DNA from: Nocardioides salarius
Lineage (GTDB): Bacteria > Actinomycetota > Actinomycetes > Propionibacteriales > Nocardioidaceae
Length of the DNA stretch: 64,000 nucleotides
NCBI RefSeq assembly: GCF_016907435.1
Contig: NZ_JAFBBZ010000001.1
Coordinates: 2,542,001 to 2,606,000, forward strand
Reading direction: 5' to 3'
Below, one piece after another: positions 51,046 to 59,212 of this stretch (position 1 is its first letter; each line of letters begins with the position of its first letter). The notes beneath the pieces are model-generated. The model ran no database searches. It worked only from the letters and a program-made list of their open reading frames with translations, and was not told the DNA's origin. The translations under genes and the position numbers were made by a program.

Positions 51046-52153
51046 GCGCCGGCACGACCACCACCACGACCACGAGCGCGACGCCGCCGACCGGCCGGCC
51101 TCCGGGCCGGCCGCCCGGGTGGCGGTGCGCGACCTGGTGGTCCGTTTCGGGCCCACCACGGCCGTCGACGGGCTCGACCTCGACCTCGAGCCCGGCAGCT
51201 TCACCGCGCTGCTCGGCCCCTCGGGCTGCGGCAAGAGCACCACCCTCGCCGTCCTCGCGGGCCTGCAGCGACCCGACGCCGGCAGCGTGCGCATCGACGA
51301 CGTCGACGTGCTCGCCAGCCCGCCCGAGCACCGACCCGTCGGTCTGGTGCTGCAGAAGCCGCTGCTCTTCCCGCACCTCGACGTGGCCCGCAACGTCGGC
51401 TTCGGCCTGCGGATGGCCGGCGCGTCCCGCGCCCACGAGCGGGCCGAGGCGCGCGACATGCTGCGCCGGGTGCGCCTCGACGACCTCGGCTCCCGCCGAC
51501 CGCACGAGCTCTCCGGCGGGCAGGAGCAGCGGGTCTCGCTGGCCCGCGCGCTGCTGCGCCGCCCGCGGGTGCTGCTGCTCGACGAGCCGTTCAGCCAGCT
51601 CGACCCCGAGCTGCGCGGCGACATGCGCGGGCTGGTGCGGCGCCTGCACGACGAGCTCGGGGTGACCACCCTCTTCGTGACCCACGACCGCGACGAGGCC
51701 GTCGACGTCGCCGACCGGGTCGTCGTCCTCGACCGGGGGCGCGTCGTCGGCGCCGGCACGCCCGAGGAGGTCTACACCCGCCCCGACACCCTGGCCACCG
51801 CGCGCTACTTCGGCCCCGTCAACGAGCTGCCCGGCGAGGTGGCGGGCGGCCGCTTCACCAGCCGCGACGGCACGCTGGTGGTGCCCACCGGCGCCCCGAC
51901 CGGCCCGGCGGTGCTCGTCGTCCGCCCCGAGACGCTCGCCCTGGCCGGCGACGCCGCGCCGGCGGCGTACGACGTGGGGGTCGCGGTCAAGGAGGTCCGC
52001 TTCGCCGGCACCCACCTGGTGGTCGAGACGGCGCTGGCCGACGGCACCCCCCTGCGTGCCCACCTGCCGGTCGGCTCGGCGGTGGCCCCCGGAGCCGCGG
52101 CCCGGCTGGTGCTGGCGCCGGAGCGCTGCCACGTGCTGGAGGGGGAGCGGTGA
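51038..52153 (+). CDS. ABC transporter ATP-binding protein with histidine-rich N-terminus (YnjD-like)
   Basis: The 371-residue ATPase has Walker A GPSGCGKSTT near residue 60, Q-loop VLQKPLLFPHLDV, signature LSGGQEQRVSLARAL, Walker B RVLLLDEPFSQLD, and the H-loop FVTHDRDEA. A C-terminal TOBE-like domain of about 110 residues follows. Unusually, the first 15 residues are RRRRHDHHHDHERD-like, a His/Asp/Arg cluster able to bind divalent metal. The other members of the family start directly with the beta-sheet. This could link the transporter to metal sensing or transport, but it may be only a flexible tail. Confidence 0.9.
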   Translation: MRRRRHDHHHDHERDAADRPASGPAARVAVRDLVVRFGPTTAVDGLDLDLEPGSFTALLGPSGCGKSTTLAVLAGLQRPDAGSVRIDDVDVLASPPEHRPVGLVLQKPLLFPHLDVARNVGFGLRMAGASRAHERAEARDMLRRVRLDDLGSRRPHELSGGQEQRVSLARALLRRPRVLLLDEPFSQLDPELRGDMRGLVRRLHDELGVTTLFVTHDRDEAVDVADRVVVLDRGRVVGAGTPEEVYTRPDTLATARYFGPVNELPGEVAGGRFTSRDGTLVVPTGAPTGPAVLVVRPETLALAGDAAPAAYDVGVAVKEVRFAGTHLVVETALADGTPLRAHLPVGSAVAPGAAARLVLAPERCHVLEGER

Positions 52154-52824
52154 GCCGCGGCGTGCTGCTCAAGGCCGGCGTGCTGCTGGCGCTGGTGGTC
52201 GCCGCGGTGGTGCTGCAGCTGAGCGTGGGCCTGCCCAGCCAGGCCGAGCTGCGCTCGACCCTCGACGGGCTCGGCGGGTGGGCGGTGCCGGCGTTCGTGG
52301 CGGCCTACGCCGCCATCAGCCTGCTGCCGGCCGGTCCCACCGCGGTGATGACGGTGCTCGGCGGCCTGCTGCTGGGCTTCGGCGCCGGCCTGGTCGCCGT
52401 GCTCGGCGCCGCGGTGGTCGGCGCCGTCGCCGCGTTCCTGCTGAGCCGGGTGCTGGGCCGTGACGCCGTGCGCGGCCTGACCGGGCAGCGCTTCGCCAGC
52501 CTCGACGAGCGCGTGCGCGACAACGGCTTCGCGACCGTGCTGCTGGCGCGGCTGGTCCCGCTGGTGCCCTTCAGCACCGCCAACTACGCCTTCGGCCTGA
52601 CCTCGGTGAGCACCCGCTCGTACGCCGCCGCCACGGTGCTGGGCATCGTGCCCGGCTCGGCCGTCTACGTGGCCGTCGGCGCCTTCGGCGCCGACCCCGG
52701 CTCGCCGCCGTTCCTGCTGGCGATCGCCGCGCTGGTGCTGCTCACGGTGCTGGGGGTGTGGCGCCAGCGGCGGACGCGCGGTGCTGCACCCACCGACGCC
52801 GACCCCGCGCCAGGACCCGGGTGA
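52150..52824 (+). CDS. TVP38/TMEM64 family membrane protein
   Basis: This 224-residue protein of the DedA-related superfamily has AISLLPAGPTAVMTVLGGLLLGFG, the central FLLSRVLGRDAV, and ARLVPLVPFSTANYAFGLTSVS, the typical SNARE-associated Golgi domain core. Relatives YdjX and YdjZ accompany ynjABCD in E. coli. It may move a lipid or ion. GTG 52150 overlaps the ATPase stop. Its last 83 bases overlap the 3' end of the converging flavoprotein gene, an unusually long overlap for this window. Confidence 0.88.
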   Translation: MSRGVLLKAGVLLALVVAAVVLQLSVGLPSQAELRSTLDGLGGWAVPAFVAAYAAISLLPAGPTAVMTVLGGLLLGFGAGLVAVLGAAVVGAVAAFLLSRVLGRDAVRGLTGQRFASLDERVRDNGFATVLLARLVPLVPFSTANYAFGLTSVSTRSYAAATVLGIVPGSAVYVAVGAFGADPGSPPFLLAIAALVLLTVLGVWRQRRTRGAAPTDADPAPGPG

Positions 52825-54280
52825 CGGTCGCCGGCACCGGCCGGGCCAGCTCCTCGCGGGTGCGGGCGACGGCGGCCTTGGAGACGCCGTCGCTCCAGGC
52901 GGGGTAGGGGTGGATGGTGCCGGCGACGGTGCGCAGGCTGACGCCGGCCTGCGCCGCCAGGGTCAGCTCGGCCAGCACCTCCCCGGCCCGGGGGCCCACG
53001 ACGCGGGCGCCCACCAGGCGGCCGCGGCCGTCGAGCACCACCGCGACCTCCCCGTCGGTGTCGCCCTCGGCGACGGCGCGGTCGACCTCGGTGGCGTCGA
53101 CGCGGTGCACCGTGTGCGACGGGTCGTCGGTCTCGGTGCCGACGCCGAAGGAGGCCACCTCGGGCTGGGTGTAGGTGACCCGGGGGATGGTGTCGAGGCG
53201 CACCTTGCGGCGCAGCCCCAGCACCGCGTTGGAGGCGGCCAGGCTGCCGTGCATGCCGGCCACGTGGGTGAAGGCGGGGTGGCCGGTGAGGTCGCCGGCC
53301 GCCCAGATGCGGAGGTTGGTGGTGCGCAGCGCGCTGTCGACCACCACGTGGCCGCTCTCGCGGACCTCGACCCCGGCGGCCCGCAGACCCAGGTCGTGGG
53401 TGCCGGGCGTGCGACCGACCGCCACCAGCACCCGGTCGACGTGCAGCACGCTGCCGTCGGAGAGGTGCGCGGCCAGGTCGCCGGGCACGCCCTCGACGCG
53501 CTCGAGCGAGACGTCCTCGCGCAGGTCGACCCCGTCGGCGCGCAGCGCGGCGCGCACCAGGGCGGCCGCGTGCGCGTCCTCGGGCCCCAGCACGCGCGGG
53601 CCCGCCTCGACCACGCTCACCCGGCTGCCCAGCCGGGCGAAGGCCTGGCCCAGCTCGCAGCCGATCGGGCCGCCGCCCAGCACCAGCAGCCGCCCGGGCA
53701 GCTCCGCGAGGTCCCACACGTCGTCGGAGGTCAGCGGCGACGCCTCCGCCAGGCCGGGGACGCCCGGGACGCTGGGGGAGGAGCCGGTGGCCAGCAGCGC
53801 CTGCGCGAAGCGCACCGGCTCGCCGTCGACCACCGCGCTCTGCGGGCCGGTCAGCGTCAGGTCGCCGTGGGCCACCGCGACGCCGGCCCCGCGCAGCCGC
53901 TCGGGGGAGTCGACCGGCTCGATGCGCGCGATGGTGTCGTGCACGTGGCGCATCACCGCGGCGAAGTCGACCCGCACGTCGCCCACGTGCACGCCCAGGC
54001 GCGGCGCGCGCCGGGCGGCCGCGGCGGCGTGCGCGGCGGCCAGCAGCGCCTTGCTGGGCACGCAGCCGGTCCACAGGCAGTCGCCGCCGGTGCGGTGCCG
54101 CTCGACCAGGAGGGTGCGGGCACCGAACCCGGCCGCGGTGTGCGCGGCCACCAGGCCGGCCGTGCCGCCACCGACGACCACCAGGTCCCATGGTGCGCCG
54201 TCGGGCGTGGTCAGCGGGTCCGAGCGGCGTACGCCGGGCGCGGCGGTCGGCGGGGCGGTCGAGGCGGCGGGAGAGGTCAT
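52742..54280 (-). CDS. FAD-dependent pyridine nucleotide-disulfide oxidoreductase (MerA/lipoamide dehydrogenase-like)
   Basis: The 512-residue flavoenzyme has the FAD motif VVVGGGTAGLVAAHTAAGFGA near residue 35, the redox pair in GGDCLWTGCVPSKALL (Cys-x4-Cys), an NAD motif VLGGGPIGCELGQAFARLG, and IWAAGDLTG. A dimerisation domain with TIHPYPAWSDG holds the active-site His. It lacks the N-terminal metal-binding domain and the C-terminal Cys pair of mercuric reductase. The usual partner in other genomes is a TVP38 gene, as here. It heads nothing downstream; upstream it overlaps the anti-sigma gene by four bases, so it is part of that sigma operon. Confidence 0.88.
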   Translation of the reverse strand: MTSPAASTAPPTAAPGVRRSDPLTTPDGAPWDLVVVGGGTAGLVAAHTAAGFGARTLLVERHRTGGDCLWTGCVPSKALLAAAHAAAAARRAPRLGVHVGDVRVDFAAVMRHVHDTIARIEPVDSPERLRGAGVAVAHGDLTLTGPQSAVVDGEPVRFAQALLATGSSPSVPGVPGLAEASPLTSDDVWDLAELPGRLLVLGGGPIGCELGQAFARLGSRVSVVEAGPRVLGPEDAHAAALVRAALRADGVDLREDVSLERVEGVPGDLAAHLSDGSVLHVDRVLVAVGRTPGTHDLGLRAAGVEVRESGHVVVDSALRTTNLRIWAAGDLTGHPAFTHVAGMHGSLAASNAVLGLRRKVRLDTIPRVTYTQPEVASFGVGTETDDPSHTVHRVDATEVDRAVAEGDTDGEVAVVLDGRGRLVGARVVGPRAGEVLAELTLAAQAGVSLRTVAGTIHPYPAWSDGVSKAAVARTREELARPVPATVTRVLARGRRRWVQHRASAAGATPPAP

Positions 54281-54564
54281 CGGGGGTCTCCGTCGGTCAG
54301 GTCGCGGACGAGGTCGTGGGCCCGGCGCAGCGACGCCGGGGGCGGGGCGTGGTGGTCACCGAGCCGGTCGAGGGCCGCGAGCACGCGGCGTCGCTCGGCG
54401 GCCGAGGTGGCGCAGCGCTCGCACACCGCCAGGTGCCGCTCGAGCCGGTCGCGCTCGGCGGGGGTGAGCGGGGTCGCGGGCCGCTGCTCGACGTAGCGGT
54501 CGAGCACCCGGCCCGACCACCAGCACTCGAGCATCGAGCGGGGGCCCTGCATCCTCCCGGTCAC
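54277..54564 (-). CDS. Zinc-finger anti-sigma factor (zf-HC2)
   Basis: The 95-residue protein carries RHLAVCERCATSAAERRRVL, the His-x3-Cys-x2-Cys zinc motif of zf-HC2 anti-sigma domains, near residues 48-56. It has no membrane helix, so it is a soluble regulator and may be redox-sensitive. GTG 54564 is chosen because AGGAGG stands seven bases upstream and because it overlaps the sigma stop as GTGA. Its end overlaps the flavoprotein start. Release of the sigma factor by oxidation or metal would raise expression of the flavoprotein. Confidence 0.82.
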   Translation of the reverse strand: MTGRMQGPRSMLECWWSGRVLDRYVEQRPATPLTPAERDRLERHLAVCERCATSAAERRRVLAALDRLGDHHAPPPASLRRAHDLVRDLTDGDPR

Positions 54565-55127
54565 CGGGTGCCTCCTGGGGGTCGGCGGTGGGCCAGCGCG
54601 GCCCGCAGGCGGGAGCGGCCGCGGCTGACGCGCGAGACGACGGTGCCCGTCGGCACGTCGAGCACGGCCGCGGCCTCGTCGTAGGTCAGGTGGTCGACGT
54701 CGACCAGCAGCACCGCCCGGCGGAACTGCTCGCCCAGCGAGCCCATCGCGGCGACCACGTCGGCGTCGAAGGCGTTGTCGTCGACGAGCTGCTCGGGGGA
54801 CGAGGCGTGCGCGACGCCGAAGGCCGGCCGGTGCCGGGCCAGCACGTCGTCGTCGACCAGGTCGGGACGGCTGCGGCGCAGGCTGTTGAGGTGGGTGCGC
54901 CGCAGGATCGTCAGCAGCCAGGCCCGGGGGTGGCGCCCGTCGAAGCGGTCCACCGCGCCCCAGGCCCGCACCAGCGTGTCCTGCACGACGTCGTCGGCGT
55001 CGCTCCACGACCCGGTGAGGGTGTGCGCCACCCGCAGCAGCACCTCGACCTCCGGCTCGACCCAGCGGGCGAAGGCCTCGGCGCGCGCCGTCCCCCCGTG
55101 CAGGGTGGGCGCGGCGGTGGGGGTCAC
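54561..55127 (-). CDS. ECF-type RNA polymerase sigma factor
   Basis: This 188-residue sigma factor has region 2 with LLRVAHTLTGSWSDADDVVQDTLVRAW and RAWLLTILRRTHLN, and region 4 with FRRAVLLVDVDHLTYDEAAAVLDVPTGTVVSRVSRGRSRLR. GTG 55127 has GGGG close upstream; longer starts are possible. It leads the operon sigma, zf-HC2 anti-sigma, flavoprotein. The arrangement is like SigR/RsrA-type redox regulation. The target set may include the convergent transporter operon, but no promoter evidence shows that. Confidence 0.85.
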   Translation of the reverse strand: MTPTAAPTLHGGTARAEAFARWVEPEVEVLLRVAHTLTGSWSDADDVVQDTLVRAWGAVDRFDGRHPRAWLLTILRRTHLNSLRRSRPDLVDDDVLARHRPAFGVAHASSPEQLVDDNAFDADVVAAMGSLGEQFRRAVLLVDVDHLTYDEAAAVLDVPTGTVVSRVSRGRSRLRAALAHRRPPGGTR

Positions 55128-55275
55128 GTCCCCGGAACCCGCTGGGCCCTCGGGTTCCTTCCCGTCTCGCCCGGCCACCACCACCCCATCCTGACGCACC
55201 ACCCCGTCCCACCATCCTGTCGCGGCGCGCACACCCGGTTTGGCGCCCGGGCGCGGCACCGGGAGGATCCGGGGC

Positions 55276-55869
55276 ATGAGTGCCCCCGTCACCGTCTCGA
55301 TCACCCGGCACCTCGACCCCGGCCGCGAGGCCGAGATGGCCAGCTGGCTGCAGGCGGGCACGGCGCTGGCCCAGCGCTTCCCCGGCTTCCTGGGCGCCGG
55401 CTGGGTGCGCCCCGAGGCCGACTCCGAGACCTGGCACATGCTCTACCGCTTCGCCGACGCCGAGGCGCTCGCGCGCTGGGAGGGCTCGCACGAGCGGGAG
55501 TGGTGGCGCGACGCGGCCGTCGGCCTGGGGGTGCGCGAGTCCCGCGTCGAGCGGCGTACGGGCATCGAGGGGTGGTTCGACGAGCCCACCAGCCGCGACG
55601 TGCGCGACCTGCGGCTCAACCCGTCGCCCCCGCCGCGCTGGAAGCAGGCGATGACCATCTTCCTGGTCTTCTACCCGCTCAGCCTCCTGGTCAACTGGGG
55701 CACCGGGTCGTACGTCGCCGACGTCGCCCTGCCGCTGCGGATCCTGCTGACGGTGCTGGTGATGACCCCGGTGATGACCTACGCGGCCCTGCCCTGGATC
55801 ACGCGCAAGATGCAGTGGTTCCTGCAGGGCCAGCCGCCCCCGTGGCGGCGCTCCGCGCGCGGCGACTGA
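55276..55869 (+). CDS. Antibiotic-biosynthesis-monooxygenase-like (ABM) protein with membrane tail
   Basis: The 197-residue protein has a ferredoxin-like ABM domain (VTVSITRHLDPGREAEMASWL, GFLGAGWVRP, WHMLYRFADAEALARWEGSHER). Two hydrophobic helices follow (MTIFLVFYPLSLLVNWGTG and LRILLTVLVMTPVMTYAAL). Such ABM-TM proteins are widespread and unassigned. GGAGG precedes ATG 55276. It is divergent from the ECF sigma gene, whose 148-base upstream gap holds both promoters. Confidence 0.82.
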   Translation: MSAPVTVSITRHLDPGREAEMASWLQAGTALAQRFPGFLGAGWVRPEADSETWHMLYRFADAEALARWEGSHEREWWRDAAVGLGVRESRVERRTGIEGWFDEPTSRDVRDLRLNPSPPPRWKQAMTIFLVFYPLSLLVNWGTGSYVADVALPLRILLTVLVMTPVMTYAALPWITRKMQWFLQGQPPPWRRSARGD

Positions 55870-55992
55870 ACGAGGGGTCAGTATCTCGGCGTGGCCTCTT
55901 GTGGGCTGGGTCACACGCATCTAGGGTGACGCGCACACGACAGGCCCGCCCCGGATCAGCCGGAGGTGCGGGCGGACTTCTCGGAGGAACAC

Positions 55993-57681
55993 GTGCGTCT
56001 CAGTTCACTGTCCCGTGCCGCTGTGCCGGCACTGGCCGTCACCACGGCCGCAGCACTCGTCGCCGGCGGCGTCGGCTTCACCGCCAACGCCGACGACGCC
56101 ACCACCACGGTCCAGACCGCCGAGCGGGGGAAGCCGAAGGACAAGGGCTTCGACCTCTCAAAGCAGCTGACCAAGCGGGTCAAGGCGGAGGGCATCGGGG
56201 AGCACCTCGACAAGCTCCAGGAGATCTCCGACAAGTTCGACGGCAACCGCGCGTCGGGCACCCCGGGCTACAACGCCAGCGTGCGCTACCTCGTGCGTAC
56301 GCTGGAGCGCGCGGGCTACTCGCCCGAGGTCCAGGCCTTCGAGTTCCCCTACTTCGTCGAGAACGCCCCGGCCACGCTGGCCCAGACCGCGCCCGACGCC
56401 ACGACGTACACCACGCCCGACGACTTCTCCACCATGACCTACTCGGGCTCCGGCGAGGCCAGCGGCGCGCTCCAGGCGGTCGACACCACCGCGACCGCCG
56501 GTGCGGGCACCAGCGGCTGCGAGGCCGAGGACTTCACCGACTTCGTCGCCGGCTCGATCGCGCTCATCCAGCGCGGCGGCTGCGCCTTCGGCCTCAAGGC
56601 CCTCAACGCGCAGGACGCCGGCGCGACGGGCGTGATCATCTTCAACTCCGGCACCGAGGGCAACACCGCCTCCTTCGCCGGCACCCTGGGCCAGCCCGGC
56701 TACGAGATCCCCGTCGTGGGCACCTCCTTCGCCGTGGGCCAGGACCTCTACGACCCGGCCGGCACCGAGGTCACCCTCACCGCCGACACCACCTCCGAGC
56801 TCCGCGAGACCTTCAACGTCCTGGCCGAGACCCGCGGTGGCGACAAGGACAACGTCGTGATGGTCGGCTCGCACCTCGACTCGGTGCCCGAGGGCCCGGG
56901 CATCAACGACAACGGCTCCGGCTCGGCGAGCATCCTCGAGACGGCGCTCAAGCTCTCGAAGTTCGACAAGAAGGGCAAGAAGAAGGGCCACGGCAAGAAG
57001 GCCAAGGGCAAGGGCAAGGGCCGCCTGACCAACCAGGTGCGCTTCGCCTGGTGGGGCGCCGAGGAGCTGGGCCTGCTCGGCTCCGAGCACTACGTCGCCG
57101 AGCTGAGCCAGGAGGAGATCGACGAGATCGCCCTCTACCTCAACTTCGACATGGTCGGCTCGCCCAACTACGTGCGCTTCGTCTACGACGGCGACAACTC
57201 CGAGGGTGGCGGCGCGGTCGGCCCGGCCGGCTCCGACGACATCGAGGCGATGTTCAACGACTACTTCGCCAGCGTCGACCTGCCCTCCGAGGCGACCCCG
57301 TTCAGCGGGCGCTCCGACTACGGCCCGTTCATCGTCGAGGGCGTCGACATCCCGTCCGGTGGTCTGTTCACCGGCGCCGAGGGCGTCAAGACCGAGGAGC
57401 AGGCGGCCGTCTACGGCGGAGAGGCCGGCGTCGCCTACGACCCGTGCTACCACGCCGAGTGCGACGACCGCGACAACGTGAGCATGGACGCGATCGACGA
57501 GATGTCCGACGCGATCGCCCACTCCGTGGCGACGTACGCCGTCAGCACCGAGGGTCTCGGCGAGGGCTCGCCCTCGCCCGAGCCGCGTCCCAGCGGCTCG
57601 GAGCGCAAGGCGGCCCAGGAGGCGGCCCGCAACGCCGAGCTGCACCCGGCGCACGACCACCGCGACGAGCTGCGTCGCTGA
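55993..57681 (+). CDS. Secreted M28 family zinc aminopeptidase with PA domain
   Basis: The 562-residue protein has a signal peptide ([20 protein letters not shown]) and a PA (protease-associated) domain at about residues 120-260 with Cys pair GCEAED and QRGGCAFG. The M28 catalytic domain has the metal ligands [37 protein letters not shown] and CYHAECDD. A lysine/glycine-rich insert of about 25 residues ([16 protein letters not shown]) sits inside the catalytic domain. It cleaves N-terminal residues outside the cell. GGAGG precedes GTG 55993; TAGGGT at 55922-55927 is a likely -10. Confidence 0.9.
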   Translation: MRLSSLSRAAVPALAVTTAAALVAGGVGFTANADDATTTVQTAERGKPKDKGFDLSKQLTKRVKAEGIGEHLDKLQEISDKFDGNRASGTPGYNASVRYLVRTLERAGYSPEVQAFEFPYFVENAPATLAQTAPDATTYTTPDDFSTMTYSGSGEASGALQAVDTTATAGAGTSGCEAEDFTDFVAGSIALIQRGGCAFGLKALNAQDAGATGVIIFNSGTEGNTASFAGTLGQPGYEIPVVGTSFAVGQDLYDPAGTEVTLTADTTSELRETFNVLAETRGGDKDNVVMVGSHLDSVPEGPGINDNGSGSASILETALKLSKFDKKGKKKGHGKKAKGKGKGRLTNQVRFAWWGAEELGLLGSEHYVAELSQEEIDEIALYLNFDMVGSPNYVRFVYDGDNSEGGGAVGPAGSDDIEAMFNDYFASVDLPSEATPFSGRSDYGPFIVEGVDIPSGGLFTGAEGVKTEEQAAVYGGEAGVAYDPCYHAECDDRDNVSMDAIDEMSDAIAHSVATYAVSTEGLGEGSPSPEPRPSGSERKAAQEAARNAELHPAHDHRDELRR

Positions 57682-57718
57682 CACCCAGCAGCACCCGGCA
57701 CCACCCGGCAGCACCCGC

Positions 57719-57757
57719 GGGGCCGGTCCGGAGGAGCAACTCCTCCGGGCCGGCCCC
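57719..57757. terminator. Hairpin terminator after the M28 peptidase
   Basis: GGGGCCGGTCCGGAGGAG pairs along 18 bases (one G-U) with its partner across the loop CAA. It lies 38 bases after the peptidase stop and before the purC promoter. Confidence 0.85.
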
Positions 57758-57779
57758 GTCGCCGTGCGCGAGGCGGCCC

Positions 57780-57785
57780 TAGGCT
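57780..57785 (+). promoter_or_regulatory. -10 hexamer TAGGCT, leaderless start of purC
   Basis: TAGGCT is followed by GGGCAG and then GTG 57792, giving the standard six-base gap. Transcription should begin at the start codon. Confidence 0.5.
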
Positions 57786-57791
57786 GGGCAG

Positions 57792-58709
57792 GTGAGCGCC
57801 GACCTCAACATCCCGCCCGCCCCCGCCCTCGACGGCATGCGCCACCTGCACTCGGGCAAGGTGCGCGACCTCTACGAGGTCGAGGAGGGCGAGCACGCCG
57901 GCCAGCTGCTGGTGGTGGCCAGCGACCGGCTCTCGATCTTCGACTTCGTGCTCGACACGACCATCCCCGACAAGGGCGAGATCCTGACCCGGATGTCGCT
58001 GTGGTGGTTCGAGCAGCTCGCCGACCTGGTGCCCCACCACGTGCTGTCCACCGACGTGCCCGCCGAGGTGCGCGGGCGGGCGGTCGTCTGCGAGCGCCTC
58101 GTCATGTTCCCCGTCGAGTGCGTGGCGCGCGGCTACCTCACCGGCTCCGGGCTGCTCGACTACCGCGCCGGCGGCGAGGTCTGCGGCGTGCCGCTGCCCG
58201 CTGGGCTCGTCGACGGCAGCCGGCTGCCCGCGCCGATCTTCACCCCCGCCACCAAGGCCGAGCTCGGCGAGCACGACGAGAACGTCTCCTACGCCGCCGT
58301 CGCCGAGCGGATCGGCGAGGCCGACGCGGCCCACCTGCGCGAGCTGACCCTGGCGGTCTACGCCCGCGCCGAGGGGCTCGCCCGCGAGCGCGGCATCCTG
58401 CTGGCCGACACCAAGCTCGAGTTCGGCCGCTCCGCGGGTGCCGCGCGCCACCCCGCCGGAGCGGTCGTGCTCGGCGACGAGGTGCTGACCCCTGACTCCT
58501 CGCGCTTCTGGCCCGCCGCCGAGTGGGAGCCCGGGCGCACCCAGGCGTCGTACGACAAGCAGATCGTGCGCAACTGGGCCCTCTCGCCCCAGGCCGGCTG
58601 GGACCGCTCCTCCGGCGAGGCTCCGCCGCCGCTGCCGGCCGAGGTCGTCGAGCGCACCCGCGCCCGCTACGTCGAGGCCTACGAGCTGCTCACCGGGCAG
58701 TCGTGGTGA
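57792..58709 (+). CDS. purC: Phosphoribosylaminoimidazole-succinocarboxamide synthase
   Basis: This 305-residue SAICAR synthetase has [54 protein letters not shown] and [10 protein letters not shown], the family signatures. It joins CAIR and aspartate using ATP in purine synthesis. The length is typical for the actinobacterial enzyme. Its stop overlaps the SRPBCC gene by four bases. The other late purine genes purS and purQ lie 3 kb downstream. Confidence 0.98.
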   Translation: MSADLNIPPAPALDGMRHLHSGKVRDLYEVEEGEHAGQLLVVASDRLSIFDFVLDTTIPDKGEILTRMSLWWFEQLADLVPHHVLSTDVPAEVRGRAVVCERLVMFPVECVARGYLTGSGLLDYRAGGEVCGVPLPAGLVDGSRLPAPIFTPATKAELGEHDENVSYAAVAERIGEADAAHLRELTLAVYARAEGLARERGILLADTKLEFGRSAGAARHPAGAVVLGDEVLTPDSSRFWPAAEWEPGRTQASYDKQIVRNWALSPQAGWDRSSGEAPPPLPAEVVERTRARYVEAYELLTGQSW

Positions 58710-59161
58710 GCGGATCGCAGCAGGCCGGCGAGCGCACCGTCGGCGGCACCGTCGCCTTCGGCTGCTCGCCGGAGGTGGCCTTCGACTACCTGGTCGACCC
58801 GGCCCACCGGGCGCAGTGGCAGTCGAGCCTGGCCCGGGTCGAGGACGTCGTCGGCGAGGTCGGGCCCGGCCAGCGCTGGGTCGACGTGACCCGCCCGGGC
58901 CTGCGCCCGGCGATGCAGACCACGACCTACGAGCGTCCGCTGCGCTGGGCCGAGGTCGGCACCTGGCGTGCCGTGCGCGCCACCCTCGAGCTGGCCTTCA
59001 CCCCGACCGCGACCGGCTGCGACGTCGCCTACGGCTTCCGCATCAGTGGTCCCGGCCCGCTGCGCCCGCTGGGGCTGCTGCTCAGCCTGGGCTCGGTCCT
59101 GCCCGTGCGCGCCGACCTGCGGCGGGCGGCGCGGATCTGCGAGGGGCTCGCGCCGCGCTGA
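58706..59161 (+). CDS. SRPBCC/START-like family protein
   Basis: The 151-residue protein has the polyketide-cyclase/START-like fold: [38 protein letters not shown], and [19 protein letters not shown]. These proteins bind hydrophobic ligands in a helix-grip cavity. No catalytic residues are known. GTG 58706 overlaps purC as GTGA, a likely coexpression without a clear link to purine synthesis. The acyl-CoA ligase gene follows after 51 bases with its own promoter. Confidence 0.82.
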   Translation: MSGSQQAGERTVGGTVAFGCSPEVAFDYLVDPAHRAQWQSSLARVEDVVGEVGPGQRWVDVTRPGLRPAMQTTTYERPLRWAEVGTWRAVRATLELAFTPTATGCDVAYGFRISGPGPLRPLGLLLSLGSVLPVRADLRRAARICEGLAPR

Positions 59162-59212
59162 GGGGGCCCTCGGTAGGTTGGGCGCATCCACCAACGTGAC
59201 GGAGGCCACCAC

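Noticed and set aside
52742..54280. Flavoprotein considered as a mercuric reductase
   Set aside because: The N-terminal heavy-metal domain, the C-terminal cysteine pair and mer regulators are missing; only the common oxidoreductase core is present.
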